Shown: one piece after another, positions 13,290 through 26,867 of the stretch
Numbering within the stretch: position 1 is the first letter of the stretch
How the letters are laid out: each line of letters opens with the position of its first letter
From: Pogostemon cablin
Taxonomy: Eukaryota > Streptophyta > Magnoliopsida > Lamiales > Lamiaceae
Direction: 5' to 3'
Assembly: GCA_023678885.1 (NCBI GenBank)
Contig: CM042982.1
Location: forward strand, 3,596,001-3,660,000
DNA: 64,000 nt
The notes under the pieces: model-generated
What the model saw: the letters and a program-made list of their open reading frames with translations, nothing else
Told to the model about the DNA's origin: nothing
The model's database searches: none
Position numbers and translations under genes: made by a program

Positions 13290-13870
13290 TGTTAAAAAAT
13301 CTAAGTCTCAAATTAAAGAGTAATCCGATTAATTATAAAGAGTAACCTAATTTATTTTAAAGAGTAACCTAATAAATTTCGAAGAGTAATCTAACTATTT
13401 TTATAGAGTAATCAAATTAATTCATTATAAAAAAATACTTTATTTTTAGAAAGAGTAATCCAACTTTATTATAAAGAGTAACCTAATAACTTAAAAATAC
13501 TTTATTTTTAGAAAGAGTAATCCAATTTTATTATAAATAGTAACCTAATAAATTAAAAAGAGTAACCTAAAAAATTGATCATAATTAATTAAAAAGAGTA
13601 ATTTAAAATATATTTACCAAATAGGCAATATATATTTCACACTAAAAATGAAAAACAAAAAAAAAGTAATCCAATTAATTAAAAAGAGTAACCTATAATA
13701 GATTACTCTATATAAATAATTAGATTATTCTTTTAAATAAAAAAAAATATAACACAAAAATTAATATTATCTAATAAATAAATAGTCGTTGGTTAATAGA
13801 GAGTGGACTATTAAAATTTAAATTACTCTATATAAATGATTAGATTACTCTTTTAAATAACCTAAAAATA
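13290..13870. repeat. AGAGTAA-type short-repeat field
   Basis: At least a dozen imperfect units of AAAGAGTAACCTAATAAATT or AAAGAGTAATCCAATTAATT character. The reverse complement is the same repeat family as the array at 52670-53400. No coding potential. Confidence 0.75.
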
Positions 13871-14294
13871 GAATAAAAATTATTTTCTAATAAATAGTAG
13901 TTGGTTAATGGAGAATTGACTATTAAAGCAAGGGGAGAGTTGACTATTGTTACGGGGACCACATATATTTTAATTAATTTAGGAGGGGAATATATAATAG
14001 AGAACCACTATATCTTTATTTAAGAAAGAAAATATAAAAAGAGGGGGACCATTAAAGGAGGGGACCACAAGGGATCACATTAAATGAGGTGGAGTATCCG
14101 GTTCAACAAATTTGAAATTTAGAACTATTCCAAGCTAGTCATTGTCTTGTAAGTAAAACCATTTAGTAATTTAAATACATTGTAAACTCTCGCTATTTGT
14201 GTGGCTTTCTACTAAAAGTATAAAATTAATACAATTGAATTTACCGTCCAAAATGATAAAATTGATATTTTATAGCTAACTGATAAAATTATTA

Positions 14295-14660
14295 AAAAAA
14301 TTAAAACAGCTTGAAGACTCGCTTTAGCTCAACTCAACAAAGTTTGAGCTCGGCTCCACTCGTTCTTATTTGATATACTCATTTAGTTAACAAACCGAAC
14401 TGAGTTTGGGTTGTTAATACTTGATAAGAATAATTAATAATATTAATGTTATTTATTAGTATTATTATTTAATTGTAGTAATATATAATAAAATAAATAT
14501 TTAAAAAATAATAATAAAAATAAAACATATTAATTATTATTAGGCTCAATAAAGATCGATAGCTCAATTCGTTTTACATGACGAGTCGAGCTCAAGCTCG
14601 CTCGAGTTTTTTGAACCAAACGAGCTCGATATCTCACGAGGTAGAACTCGATTCAATAAG
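14295..14660. repeat. GAGCTCG-rich repeat, probable decayed DNA transposon
   Basis: Two GC-richer ends (TTTGAGCTCGGCTCCACTCG at left; CGAGCTCAAGCTCGCTCGAG and AAACGAGCTCGA at right) flank an AT-rich core. These inverted GAGCTCG-type ends are common in decayed plant DNA transposons; the class is not certain and no target duplication was found. Confidence 0.4.
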
Positions 14661-15325
14661 TGATTAAATTACTCTACTGACAGAGGACTATTAAATTAGA
14701 TCTACTGCATCAAGTATTGAATGGAAGCCCAATACAAAGTTAGACATTACAGGCTTGCAGCAGTTCGGCGATATCCTAAACTTGAGTGAGGTGTGTCTGT
14801 TGGACTCAGTATTGGGCCTTCCACTGACCCATCATGGTTGAATCCAACAATTGTCACCACTTGATTTTGATGGAATGGGCTACTAAATTAGCCCACTTCA
14901 CCCAAGCCTGCTATATTTAACTTGTATTTAACATACTATACTAAACTTGGATTCAAGGAAAATTTATTTATAAAAATTAATTAATATTAGTAAAATATTT
15001 TTTTAAACCAAACAATGATTCATTTATTAAATAGAATAAAAACAAAAGTTATTGAGAAGGTCATCCACGAAAGTAGGAGACTCGATCCAACAATGGCTAC
15101 TAACAAATAAAAATAATCTTTAAATGTGTTCAAGATTAATGAATGATATTTAATGCAGATTGTTAGATTAGTCTAATAATTTTTAGTTAACTTCCAGGAA
15201 TTTCTATCTTTATTTAAATAGAAATAAAGAGTGTTAGTAATGAAATATGGAAGGAAATACTAATAATGGTAAAAATTGAAAAAAAACACACTGACACACA
15301 CAAGGAACTACTATTAAATTGCGAG

Positions 15326-15609
15326 GCTTGGGGCATTACAGTCTTTTCGTATGATTAATCAAGCAACAGGATATTACTGGAGGCTGCTGTTAACGTAACA
15401 GAATAAAAAGACAGTTGGGGGCATAACGGTCTTCTCGCATGAATAATTAAGCAACTGGAACAAGATATTATTGTGTGAGCTGGAGGCTGCAGTCAAGCGT
15501 TAACGTCATAAAATATGACCGTTGGGGGCATTACCGTCTTTTCAAGAATAATCAAGCAGCTGGATATTACAGTGTGAACTGGAGGCTTGTTAACGGCATA
15601 AAATGTCCG
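15326..15609 (+). repeat. Triplicated ~100-bp tandem repeat
   Basis: Three consecutive imperfect copies, starting near 15326, 15413 and 15523. Each has the blocks TTGGGGGCATTACCGTCTT, AATAATCAAGCAACTGGA, GATATTACTG, CTGGAGGCTG and GTTAACG in the same order. It stands immediately before a GC-richer leader-like segment. Confidence 0.75.
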
Positions 15610-17890
15610 TATGATCAAATCCTGGATTACAATTTTCGAAATTCCCGCTTGTTTGAGTTAATTGCAGCGCCAAATAATGGCCGCCCAAAAATTGGTTTCG
15701 AAATTCAGTATTCCGATTATGAAATTAGAGCAGCGGCCGCCATCAACATCATCCCTCAATTCTACTCTTCTCGGCGAGTAGTGCCATCACCGCTGCCGGC
15801 GAATCGATCGGCAACTAGAAAGCTTCACATACTGCAATTCGATGTCATCGACACGTTCATCCGAGTCCCTGCATTTTTCAGTATTCTTTCTGTCTCCTCA
15901 ATCCTCATTTCCCCCTCTTTCTTCTATCTATCCTTTTATGAATTCTGTTGTGATTATGAGTTTTGTTTATAATCCATCCCCGAATTTGCTCCGTGTATTT
16001 TTCAATTTAAATTTCTTTTTAATTCAGATGTAATTTCTTTAGTTGATGTTAGTTTTATTTCGATTTTTCTTTTCAAAATGTGGAGAAGGAACTTATGGAT
16101 TGCAAGCACCCTACAGCTTGGATTGAGATTGTCAAATTAGTGAGGTACTTGAGATGATAACTACCCTGTGTGACAAATTATCAGTAAAGAAGTTTATGGG
16201 AGGATACATGATTAGGTGATGAATAGGTATTCCTTCGATTTTCTGATCATTTTCTTTAGTGTTATTCATTTTTCTTTGTCATTGTAGCTAGAGAATCAGA
16301 AATTCCACCAGAGTAGTGCTCTTCAGGGGGTGTTGGCCTATTTCAAGAATATTTTCTTGGTTTCTTTCCCTCAAGGATATCTACCTTCCTTTTCCCTGTA
16401 TATTTACTATTGAGCCTTGAGATTTCTTTTAGGGTGAGATCAATTTACTTGTGAATTATTTGTTAGCCCGTCCCTGATCACTGTCCACATTAATAAAAGC
16501 CTTCTTTAGAGAACAGAAATGCATCCCACATAAGGAGCGTAGACTGACTCTTCTTCCTTCTTTCACAATTATTTTATTTGTAAACTACACATTTTGTGTT
16601 GAATTGCATGTACTTTAGATAGAATTTGAGTGTTCATAGACAAAAACACATATTCATGTTATCTGACCAATATGCAGGCATCTTTATTTTGATAGAAATA
16701 AGTTTTTTTTTTTAGATGGAGATGGCTAGGAAACTTTTTAATGATGGGAGGCATTTGATCAAGTATTGAATGCAGCTACTTGGAGCCTCTTTTTACAGGA
16801 TATTGCACTTCACAATTTCATCATCAAGACAATACTGCGTTTAAAGTCTGTAATAGTTACCTAATTCTTGCAACATATTCCTTGTAAGCATAAATGAGCT
16901 TGACTTACCTGATTCTAGAAATTATTCTGGTAGGTTGCTGATTTAGAGTTTCGTCTGCTATCTAAAAAGAAGACCATTTGTAAGAACACATTTCATGTCA
17001 ATCCTGATGTGAGCTAGCTATTGTATGCCTCTGTAAGTGACAGCATTTGGCATGCATTCATGTGAAACAATGTGTGCAAATTCTGATACAAAAATAAATC
17101 CATGTAAGATTAAAATCTTAACTACTTATGCCCATTTTTAGTCAGGAGTCGTCTTCCTATAGAATTAATTATAGCCCCTCAAATTCTGAATTGAACTTCC
17201 TGTGTTATTCAGCCCGACACTTTCTGGTGCCTGATAATCACTGCAATTGTGTAACGTGTTATCACTCTTTTACCTCATTAGGGTGTTCTTTATTCTTTGA
17301 TTATATTCATTTCTTATAAAGATTTATAAAGATGGTAGTTTTGTTGGGTATTATTAACATCATTTACCCAACTGTTTTCTGTATAGAAGGAGTTGAAAGA
17401 TTGCTTACAGATCTAAAGGAGAATGAATGTGTATGCATGAACTAACTATCCCATTTGCTCATGAGGAGGTCTCAGAATGCATTCTCCTCTGGTATGTTAA
17501 ATATTTTCCTACCTTTTCCCTGTATTTTAATGCTTATTCTTATTTTAAGCACATTATTATGGGAGTACTTTAAAGTGGGATTCAAAATGCATCTAGTGAA
17601 CTTAAAGATATGTGATCTAACAAGTGACTGAACTCTTTTTCAAAAATTCAATTATGACTTATTATGGTTAGAAATTATAATTATGATTTTCTTTTTTAGA
17701 ATATATCATCTTCCAAAATGATAAAGAACACTTTAACCAATAATTTCTGAATATTCTCTTAAAATTTTAATTCTTTTTTACACGCATAATATATATTTTT
17801 ATTTTATTTATTACTTTTTTAAAAAATTACTCCTATAAAATAGGTTAAAAACTACATTTTCTTTCATTTGTGCTGAACAACTGTTCACAG
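15610..17890 (+). other. Possible non-coding or degenerate transcript region upstream of AMP deaminase
   Basis: 15700-15980 is GC-richer and ends in a pyrimidine-rich stretch, resembling the first exon of a gene, and 16085-16230 has normal base composition. I could not find connected exons, a family motif or a long frame. The last ~400 bp are AT-rich promoter sequence of the next gene. Confidence 0.3.
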
Positions 17891-17892
17891 AG

Positions 17893-17901
17893 TATATAAA
17901 A
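17893..17901 (+). promoter_or_regulatory. Probable TATA box of the AMP deaminase gene
   Basis: TATATAAAA lies 66-74 bp before the ATG at 17967, with a GC-balanced leader between. Position and sequence fit a plant TATA box with a leader of roughly 35-45 nt. Confidence 0.6.
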
Positions 17902-17966
17902 GGCAAGTCGGTATTCTCACTTTCGTTTCCGTAAACCCCCGACTAAACCTCCGATTATCACTCGCT

Positions 17967-20900
17967 ATGTCTTTACCACCGGCGCCGACGTCTTCAGTTT
18001 CGCCGGCTCAACTGGCGGTGGCTGCGTTGTTCGGAGCCTCCGTCATGGCTATCTCCGCATTCTTCATCCATAAACGCAGCGTCGATCAAGTCCTCGATCG
18101 CCTGCTCAACATCCGCAGCCGCCGCCATCATCTCAATCTACAGCCACTCTCTGATGATGAAGAATGCGATATTTCGGATTATAACGAGGATACGGAAACT
18201 GATAAGAACGTGATTATATGGAAACGTAAAAGTAAGTTATTGAGTTCAGATGTTGTTCAAAACAAGAGTGATTACAACGATGAGGTGAGGGATTACCGAG
18301 TCTCATCTTCTATGCCAAATGTGAGTCATCCGAAAAATGAGTGGTGCAGTGAAGAATCTGGTGCCGATATTCGTATATCGAATTCTTTGGGTAAAATTGA
18401 TTTTATAGACTTGCCACCACTTCGAACTAATCAGAGGGATGGTATGTTTATATATTGATTTTTTTTAATAGTATTATTTTTTTGATAATTGCAATGTTAC
18501 ATTCCCAAATAATCTATAGTTTTGAGATTAGCCATTCGTGATATATTTTCATTATGATAATTTTGGGATATTTTCTGTATAGTTCATTAAATTTGCATTG
18601 CTGTGTGATTACATCCTAGGAATATATAAATGAACTTAAATTTGATCATATATGTTTTTATGTACCTACGTTTTACAGTGCAAGTTGGCTATGGTAGTTT
18701 TGAGAATAAGGCCATGACACTCATTAGAATCAGGATTTATAGGTTAGAGAATCAGTTGTATATCTCTCAAATTTATATATATATATTTTTGATTGGAGAT
18801 TTCATCTAATTTTGTTATATGCAGCGGAGGAGCAACTTATCAGTCACCCTGATACAAATATGAGGGTTGGATCAAATGGTAGGCTCGTGACTCCTAGATC
18901 AGCATGTGGTTATGCATTTGAAAGCACAGGGGATTCTGATGATGAAGGAACTGAACCTGCAACAGGAGACAATATTCTGTCCTATCAAAATGTATATAAA
19001 TCTTTCATTTTAGGTTTTATTTTTTACTATTCATTTCATGCGTATGTTTGTTTCATATACTTTTCAAATGACTTCTAAAGTGTAAGATGACGTGGCCATG
19101 TAAACAAATTGTCAGTGTTAATGGAGGCAGGTAGTGCAGGTGCAATGAACATTGTGCTGTTCCGGAGTTTTAGAGACATGGGAACTATGTGACACAGTAC
19201 CACTTGAATAAGTCATTAACCTGAAGTTTTATGTAGCTAAATGCCATGGAAACAAATTGTTTGTATTACTGGAGCCAGGTGGTATAGATGTAATGAATAT
19301 TGTGCTGTTTGGGGGTTTTAGAGACATGGGAACTACATGACACTATCATTTGAATAAGTAATGAACCTGAAGTTTTATGTAGCTATATGCAAATTGGTGA
19401 AACTGGTTATAGAATATCTTGAATGTAAGAAAACTATATTCTATATCATCTGCTTCTGTTTTAGTATCGTATATAGTGGATTTTTTTTTGGTAATTTTGT
19501 CCCCATTCTCTCAAGTATATGCTTTTCTTTGCCTTTTATCCTTTTAATACCAAAAATGTTTAGTTAGTAGAGTGCTACACCTACCTGTTGTTCCTGTGAT
19601 TGTGCAGGGTATAAGTTTACCAAATCAAAATCAAGACATTTCCTCGACACAAGCTGAAAATGGGATATACATTCATGTTCAAGAATCTGATACCGTTGTG
19701 ATTGAAGCAAATTCTAATATAAATCACGCTGATGTAAAAATACATACAACTGCAGCTAGTGTTGTGGCAAATGATCCTTTGATCAACAGCATTCTCCCAC
19801 CAATAACTACATTACATGGTAATTTATCTTCTTGGTCCTCAATAAGTTTGGGTGAAAACAGGAGTCATGCATTTGCAGTTTTACCCTGTGTGCTTATCTT
19901 CTTTCTGGTGACATCTTGTGTAGTATTAGGCTATCTTTTAATGCTCTTCAAAATATGAAATCAGATTCAGTGAGTTTTGAAGAACAAGAAGTGCTGCGGA
20001 TGATTCGTGAATGTTTAGATCTGAGGGCAAAATACGTTTTCAGGGAAAATGTTGATCCATGGAGAAAGAGTACTGAAAAGCCTGATTCAACAGAGGTCAA
20101 CCACGATCCATTTAACTTTGTCCCTGTTGAAGCATCTTCTGTGAGTTGTCCTTTGTTCCTGAACTACATTATAGAAGCTGCCAAGTGAAATAATTTATTA
20201 CGTGTTAGCTAATTTATCTAGAATCACTTCAATGATGTGCAAACAGCATTTCTTCAGAATGGAAGATGGTGTAGTGCATGTTTATGCTAATGAAGGGGGT
20301 AAGATTTCAAGGATGCTAATCCAGACAAATTATTATATGCACACAACACATTTCCTATGATGTCAAACATTCTTTAATTTTTGTTTCTTCATTGTTTAGA
20401 TACGGAAGAGCTATTTCCTGTGGCAAGTTCAACATCTTTTTTCACTGATATGCATCATCTCCTGAAAGTGATGTCTATTGGGAATGTTCGGTCTGCATGT
20501 CATCATCGTTTACGTTTCCTTGAGGAAGTATTATTCTCTAATACCTATATCTGGACAAGTATATTTCATCACATGTTTAGATGATTAATAAATTTTTATA
20601 TGATTATAGAAATTCCGACTTCATTTGTTGGTGAATGCGGATAAGGAGTTTGTAGCTCAGAAAACCGCACCTCATCGCGATTTCTACAATATAAGGAAAG
20701 TAGACACTCATGTGCATCATTCTGCTTGTATGAACCAAAAACATCTCCTCCGATTTATCAAGTCAAAGCTTAAAAAAGAACCAGATGAGGTTTTAATCTT
20801 ATGATGCTTTTCACATATATCCTATACGCTCTATCTTTAATTGTTTGTGCATGTTTAAGTAAAAAATGCAGTTTAGTACTCCTCTCTTTATTTATGCTCT

Positions 20901-23900
20901 TATGTCCTGCTATTTTTATCCTGTTGCAGGTTGTTATCTATCGTGATGGGAAGTACCTTACACTGAAAGAAGTCTTTGACAGCTTGGACTTAACTGGGTT
21001 TGCATTGCTTTATTCAATCCATATAATTTATATCTTTCTTAATTGTCATTTAAATGGTCTCTCTTATTGCAGGTATGATCTTAATGTAGATTTGCTGGAC
21101 GTGCATGCTGACAAGAGCACCTTTCATCGTTTTGACAAATTCAATCTCAAGTATAATCCTTGTGGACAAAGCAGGCTTAGAGAAATCTTTCTGAAGCAGG
21201 ATAATCTCATCCAGGGTTAGTTTTTTTTTGTAAAATGTACACAAGGCATTCAAGTTTTATTTATTATTTCCAAACTTATTGGAATTAGATTAACTGAAAA
21301 CTACATACTTCCTGTCTGTCTAACAATTTGTTCAATATTAAATTAGCTGGTATGGTTCCTGGATTTTATGTTGGAGTTGCTATTCTACATGTAGACTCTT
21401 TTGTTTCTATTGTTGTATCTTTACTACAGACTTCTATCTTGCGATTTGTTATGATTAAATGATCATGTCATTTGATAATTATGAAGATAAGTAGAATAAC
21501 ATGTCAAATTGTTACAGGATCTTAAAATTTAGATTCATTTTCCCTGCTTTAGGATGCATCAGAAACTTTCAACTATAAATAAAAGTTTAATAGTCATAGA
21601 CTTAAAAAACAAGCAAATGGATGAAATGAAAACATGGTTGACACAGCTTCTTTTCTGATTTCTAACTTTGAGAAGAAAGAAAATTTACTTGTATCTGTAA
21701 CATAAATATAAATGCTCCAAATCACAAAATAAATTAATGACTTTTCTGCCCAGGGCGTTTCCTAGCTGACATGACAAAGCAGGTTCTGTTAGATCTGGAA
21801 GCAAGTAAATACCAGGTATTGTGCATCCATGTTGTAGTTGTATCTTTGTTATTAGGATTCTATATATCCCTGTCTCTCTTCCTTTATATATACTGTATTT
21901 CCATATTAGATATTTATACTTCTGGGCTTTGACTGCTAATTCCGGGTGCTTATTTAATTGTTGCAATGATCTTATAGACACAGAATGTTCTCAGGTTAGC
22001 TTTGAACTTGTGATGTCCACAATTTCTACTGTATGCACAATTTCTAATGTATGGAGCAATAGTCTTCTCTTGTGTTCTTGTTTTTGTGGATGGTTTCTTG
22101 GTTAATAGGATTGTACAAATTGTTTTGTTTAAAGGGTAAAGTGAAATGAAAAGAGTTGAAGGCATATATGTAGAATTTATGATGAAATTCATGTGTCTCG
22201 TTCACCTATGAATGGACCCATGAATTAAATATATATGTAATAGTGTAACACACTCTTCTTCATTATTGGATGGATGAATCACTATTGAATGCAATTAAAG
22301 AGCACATCTAAATTCTAATACTAGTTATACTAAGTCTCTAGCCAGACATTACATATGTCAATATATTTTGATTTCCAAAAGATAACCCTTCAGGTATTAA
22401 AAATCCTGTTGAAGAATAATGATGGTTGATTTCAGAGTAATTGATATCACTTACTGTTTGAGGTTCTTGAATTCTAATTTTATGATGTTTTCTCAAGCTT
22501 GCTGAGTACCGAATTTCAATATATGGGAGAAAACAGAGTGAATGGGATCAACTTGCAAGTTGGTTCGTGAACAACAGAATTTTTAGTGAAAATGCGGTTT
22601 GGTTAATTCAGGTAATGTGCTTATCCATTTTGTTCAATAGCTGTCGTTCCAACTAAATGAAGTTACATTGTTGGCATTTATAACTTCAGAACTCTTTCTA
22701 TTGCTTTCCCCAATTCAATTTCATACCTCGCTTTCTGTATTTTAAGTAGTTTTCAATCTATCGCCTGTGTAGTGGGTTATTCACGTTTTTCTTATTGTAT
22801 TGTATATTCGTTGTGCCAAATTTAGATTCCTAGAAGGTTGTGTACAGACCTTGCTTTGTCCTGATGCTTCGATATTTTAGAGCTTTGGCCTGCAGTTCCA
22901 TTGAATTGGCTCATACAATATTTCCTTGTAGAGGATGCAGAATGATGAACTGGATTTGTAAATTGCATCTTACATCTGTCTCTAGTATGCTTTCTTAGTT
23001 CTTACAATTTAATTGATTTGATTTGTTGCATTGTTTTATGGTGACACGTGGTTCTCTGTTCTGCATTATCATGTGTCTCTGGACATCCAACTTGAGCCCA
23101 GAAACTTGGACTTTTATGAACAAGACTGTCTGATTTGGCTTCTTTATGCCGAACCGTGTTCGTTGTTTCTGAATGCATATTAATACCACTGATTTTTTTA
23201 TTAATATGCTGCTATGAGTATATCATTAGTTTGTATCTAAATATATGCACCATTTTCTGTTGGTGTCTTTTACTTTCATGTTTGAGCTGTGCAGTTGCCA
23301 AGGTTATACAATGTCTACAGGAGTATGGGAACTGCAACTTCATTTCAGAACATACTGGACAACATCTTCATTCCTCTTTTCGAAGTTACAGTGGATCCAA
23401 ATTCCCATCCTCATTTGCATGTTTTCTTATTGCAGGTACACTTCGGAATTTTAACAGAATTTATCCTTCAATGATATGATTAATTGTGCAAGCCTCATAC
23501 GTGATTTTATTCCGTCATATATATTCTGTAAAATTCTGCCTCATATTCTGTACTTGCTCAATGCATTGTTCTTATTCCTTTTATCCTGTTGCTGTTTGGT
23601 CTGGTTTGACATTGAGATTCTCTTGTAAAATAATCCCATGGTAAACAAATAAGTCTTCCTCAGTTCATCTTAAATTGAATATAGTAAGTACATTGGACAA
23701 ATTATTTGGTCTGAGTACCATTTGTTAGGTCCAAATAACATTCTGTTTTATTTTCTTTGATTTCAAATGATTTTTTCCCCCATCCTTAAGATTAAATAAT
23801 GTTTGTGACCAGAGTAAGATCAAACAGCTTCCAGGTAATACAGTATACTTGATACGTCCTTGACGTTATATAAGCAATTTAACATTTCATAAGTTCGCTC

Positions 23901-25981
23901 TATATAGATCCAATTCAAAACCCTTAATGCAGCATTAGATTTTTAAAGATCTCCTTTCTTCCATGCCATTGAACTTACTAGCTAACTTATACACATTTTA
24001 ATGCATGGATATGCTATGAGAGTGAACGTGAAATAATAATATTCTTTTACTACTTTAGCTATGTTGCTAGCAGTCATTGTCCCCTTGTATAGAGTTGCTA
24101 CAACTGCTTATAAAATTTCAATTATTTCTGTTTACCTAGTTGATTTTAATGGAAAATTACAGTTGTCTACTTTCCCACTTATGATTTCTTTGTTATGTAT
24201 ATTTCATCACTCAAGATATTTTGCAGGTTGTAGGCTTTGACATGGTTGATGATGAAAGCAAACCTGAGAGGCGTCCAACAAAGCACATGCCTACTCCAGC
24301 AGAATGGACAAATAACTTCAATCCTGCCTTTTCTTACTATGCGTATTATTGCTATGCAAACTTATGTACCCTTAACAAGGTTAGTTTGATTTATAAATTA
24401 ACTGTATCAGTGCATCAGATTATTGTCAATACAAATATCACTTTTTCGTCTCAGTGGCCCAATGGGCCTAAGGAAACCTCTTGTGGTAGACAATGAGAAT
24501 ATTGGGTGTTGGGAAATGCAGTCGTGCTTAAGGCGGATGCAAAATGATGAAATAACTAATTCTGGGGGAAAAAAAATTCCCCAAAAAAAATTTTGTGATT
24601 AAAAACTAAACTGCATTCCATGGTAAATGTTGGTTTTCTTTGTACAAAATTGTACCTAACATTTCTCTGTCTTTTAATATTCTTTCAGCTCCGAGAATCC
24701 AAAGGATTACCAACAATTAGATTTCGGCCTCACTGTGGAGAGGTTGTTTTTTGATTCACCTTTCTCTCACATACAAAAGCCATATGTCTTTTTCCAGCAT
24801 GCCTCTTATAACTAACTCATGCAGGCTGGCGATGTTGACCATTTAGCTGCTGGGTTTCTTCTCTGTCATAACATATCACATGGGATAAATTTGCGGAAAT
24901 CTCCAGTCCTGCAATATCTATACTATCTTGCCCAGGTTTAATCATTTTTCTTATGACTCATCACCTTTCTGAGATGGCTGTTAATATCTCTGGAGAACCG
25001 AGTTTAATAGGTGAATGCACAAGTGAGAAGTCTGACTTTCATTGTCACCTGATTTGTCTGTTCAGATTGGTTTGGCAATGTCACCTCTCAGCAACAACTC
25101 ACTCTTCTTGGATTATCATCGCAACCCATTTCCAATGTTTTTCCAACGTGGTTTAAATGTCTCACTGTCGACAGATGATCCTCTACAAATCCATTTAACT
25201 AAGGAGCCTCTTGTCGAGGAATATAGTGTAGCAGCAAAGGTTTGTTTATCTCATCCTTCATTCTTCATTACCAATAAATGCATTTTAGGTGATCTTTTTT
25301 TACCTTTTCTGCCTGTTTCTCAATCAGGTATGGAAGCTCAGTTCTTGTGACCTCTGTGAGATAGCAAGAAATTCTGTCTATCAGTCTGGTTTTCCTCATA
25401 CTGCAAAGGTCAGATCGAAAACAATGTCCAGCATAACTATTAGTGCCTCCATATATTTTCCACTATATTTTCTTAGTCAAAGCAAGTATTGTCTGAGTAT
25501 ATTAACACTGACCCATTTAAGTAAGTGATGTGAATCTATGCAATCAGCAAGACTGGTGTAAAAATAACACAGAAATTAACATTATGAAACAGAATCCGGG
25601 TGTAGTCCTTGGTGCCACAATTTCAGTTAATTTTCTACTTTCAATTTCATCTGTAATTCTTGTTGTCAGATGGATGCTTTTCCCTGTCCCTCATCCCATT
25701 GTTTCATTTAGATCTTACAAGAATATTTGGATTGTTTCTTAGTTGCATTGGCTTGGAGATGAGTATTTTAAGAGAGGTCCTCAAGGAAATGTTACACACA
25801 AGACTAACGTGCCAAATATTCGGATCCTCTTCAGACACGAGGTGAAACATGAGCCTTCTTCTTCTTCTCTGCTATAGCGAACGGATAGACTAACATGTAT
25901 ACTGTTTTGCAGACGTGGGAGTCAGAGATGCAATACGTATACGCCGGAAAAGCCAGATTTCTTGAGGAGATCGAGCACTAA
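17967..25981 (+). CDS. AMPD: AMP deaminase (EMBRYONIC FACTOR 1-like), 19 exons, 885 aa
   Basis: Converts AMP to IMP and ammonia in purine interconversion; the Arabidopsis orthologue FAC1 is needed for embryo development. Exons by splice and frame: 17967-18441, 18825-18991, 19608-19818, 19965-20140, 20247-20298, 20400-20527, 20610-20789, 20930-20997, 21073-21215, 21754-21815, 22498-22611, 23295-23435, 24227-24379, 24689-24742, 24825-24935, 25066-25239, 25328-25408, 25743-25841, 25913-25981. They sum to 2658 bp with no stop. The N-terminus has a hydrophobic anchor (LAVAALFGASVMAIS), followed by a variable acidic region with the SGDSDDEGTE-like patch. The catalytic domain starts around residue 390. 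It has the metal-binding HVHH at 437-440, the block KYNPCGQSRLREIFLKQ and SLSTDDPLQIH with Asp 782/783, all conserved. The C-terminus ends FLEEIEH. The gene looks intact. Exons 1-4 are the least conserved part, so their boundaries are slightly less certain. Confidence 0.96.
19095..19390 (+). repeat. 148-bp tandem duplication in an AMP deaminase intron
   Basis: Two copies with a period of 148 bp, 19095-19242 and 19243-19390, sharing GCCATG, AAACAAATTGT, ATTGTGCTGTT, TTTTAGAGACATGGGAACTA and CCTGAAGTTTTATGTAGCTA. Both lie within the intron between exons 2 and 3. Confidence 0.85.
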
Positions 25982-26309
25982 TTATTCTCCTGAAATTGAT
26001 ACAAAACATTTTCTTTCCTTAAAATCCGTCTTAATCTATTACTCTCATTTGCAAAATTTTAAGTTTGCTGGATTACATTGTGGATCTTAGTTCTAGCTTT
26101 GACATTTGTATTGAAGCAGTGAGCCTTTTTTTCAAAAGAAGCAACTTTGGTTCACCACCCCTCCTAGATTTTAAGGTATTTATTGTGTGTTTGTGACGTG
26201 TGTTTTTCGCTGAAAGAGAGTATAAATTGCAAACTTAACAAACTCATGCTAGGTAAAGTACATGATTACACAAAATTCGTTATTCTTAATTTAGAACACA
26301 AAGAAAGTA

Positions 26310-26498
26310 TTTGGTTCATCAAATGAGCATGATAATTACCTTAATTTGTTAGTTTCATGGGAAATGGTAACACAGCTCCTTCATAAATTGTAATATATTG
26401 GGCCTTTGGTTTTAAGTAACGGACGGCTTAACCTGTTTAAGTGCAATTAGTATGTAAATTCTTTTATTTTTAGTAAATTTTTAAGACTTATAAATTGG
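26310..26498. mobile_element. Diverged Tourist-type MITE relic
   Basis: Shares in order TTAGTTTCATGGGA, GTAACACA, TGGGCC, GTGCAATTAGTATGTAAAT-like and TTTTTAGTAAATTTT-like blocks with the MITE at 12869-13151. The ends are degraded (TTTGGTTCA survives at left) and the right end is interrupted by a SINE. Confidence 0.55.
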
Positions 26499-26636
26499 GC
26501 TCCTCACAAAAGTGAGTGACTCAGGTTCGATTCCCATTAGGAACGAATAGGAGATGATATATAAGGAGACTTGGAGAATAAGGGTATATGGATACTTGGT
26601 GAACTAACTAACAACTAACTTTACACGATAAAAAAA
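26499..26636 (+). mobile_element. 5'-truncated tRNA-type SINE
   Basis: GGTTCGATTCC at 26524-26534 matches the RNA polymerase III B box. The element ends in an A-run (26630-26639) after ACTTTACACGATA. AAATTGG stands on both sides (26492-26498 and 26637-26643), a plausible target duplication. The B box is only about 25 bp from the left end, so the A box is missing and the copy is truncated. Confidence 0.55.
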
Positions 26637-26858
26637 AAATTGGTTTCCCACACCAAATGACTTCAAAGTTTGGGCCGCGGTGGGACATGGGACACTGGGC
26701 CAGAAGAGTAGGCTGAGCCAACGTTTTAAAATTGGGCCCTGCTGTCATTCCCTTTAACGGCCGATGAGGCCTCCTTAGCCCACCATCTAAAACAATTTTT
26801 ATATGTCCTTGGAGTATTTCATTATTATTATGTTTCATAAATAAAGTACTCCATTGAA

Positions 26859-26867
26859 TATTATATA
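26859..26867. repeat. 9-bp target site duplication, left
   Basis: TATTATATA, identical to 31640-31648 on the other side of the 4.77-kb element. Confidence 0.85.

Noticed and set aside
22995..23189. Minus-strand small frames within the AMP deaminase gene
   Set aside because: They lie in introns of the gene on the other strand and lack any family or splice support.
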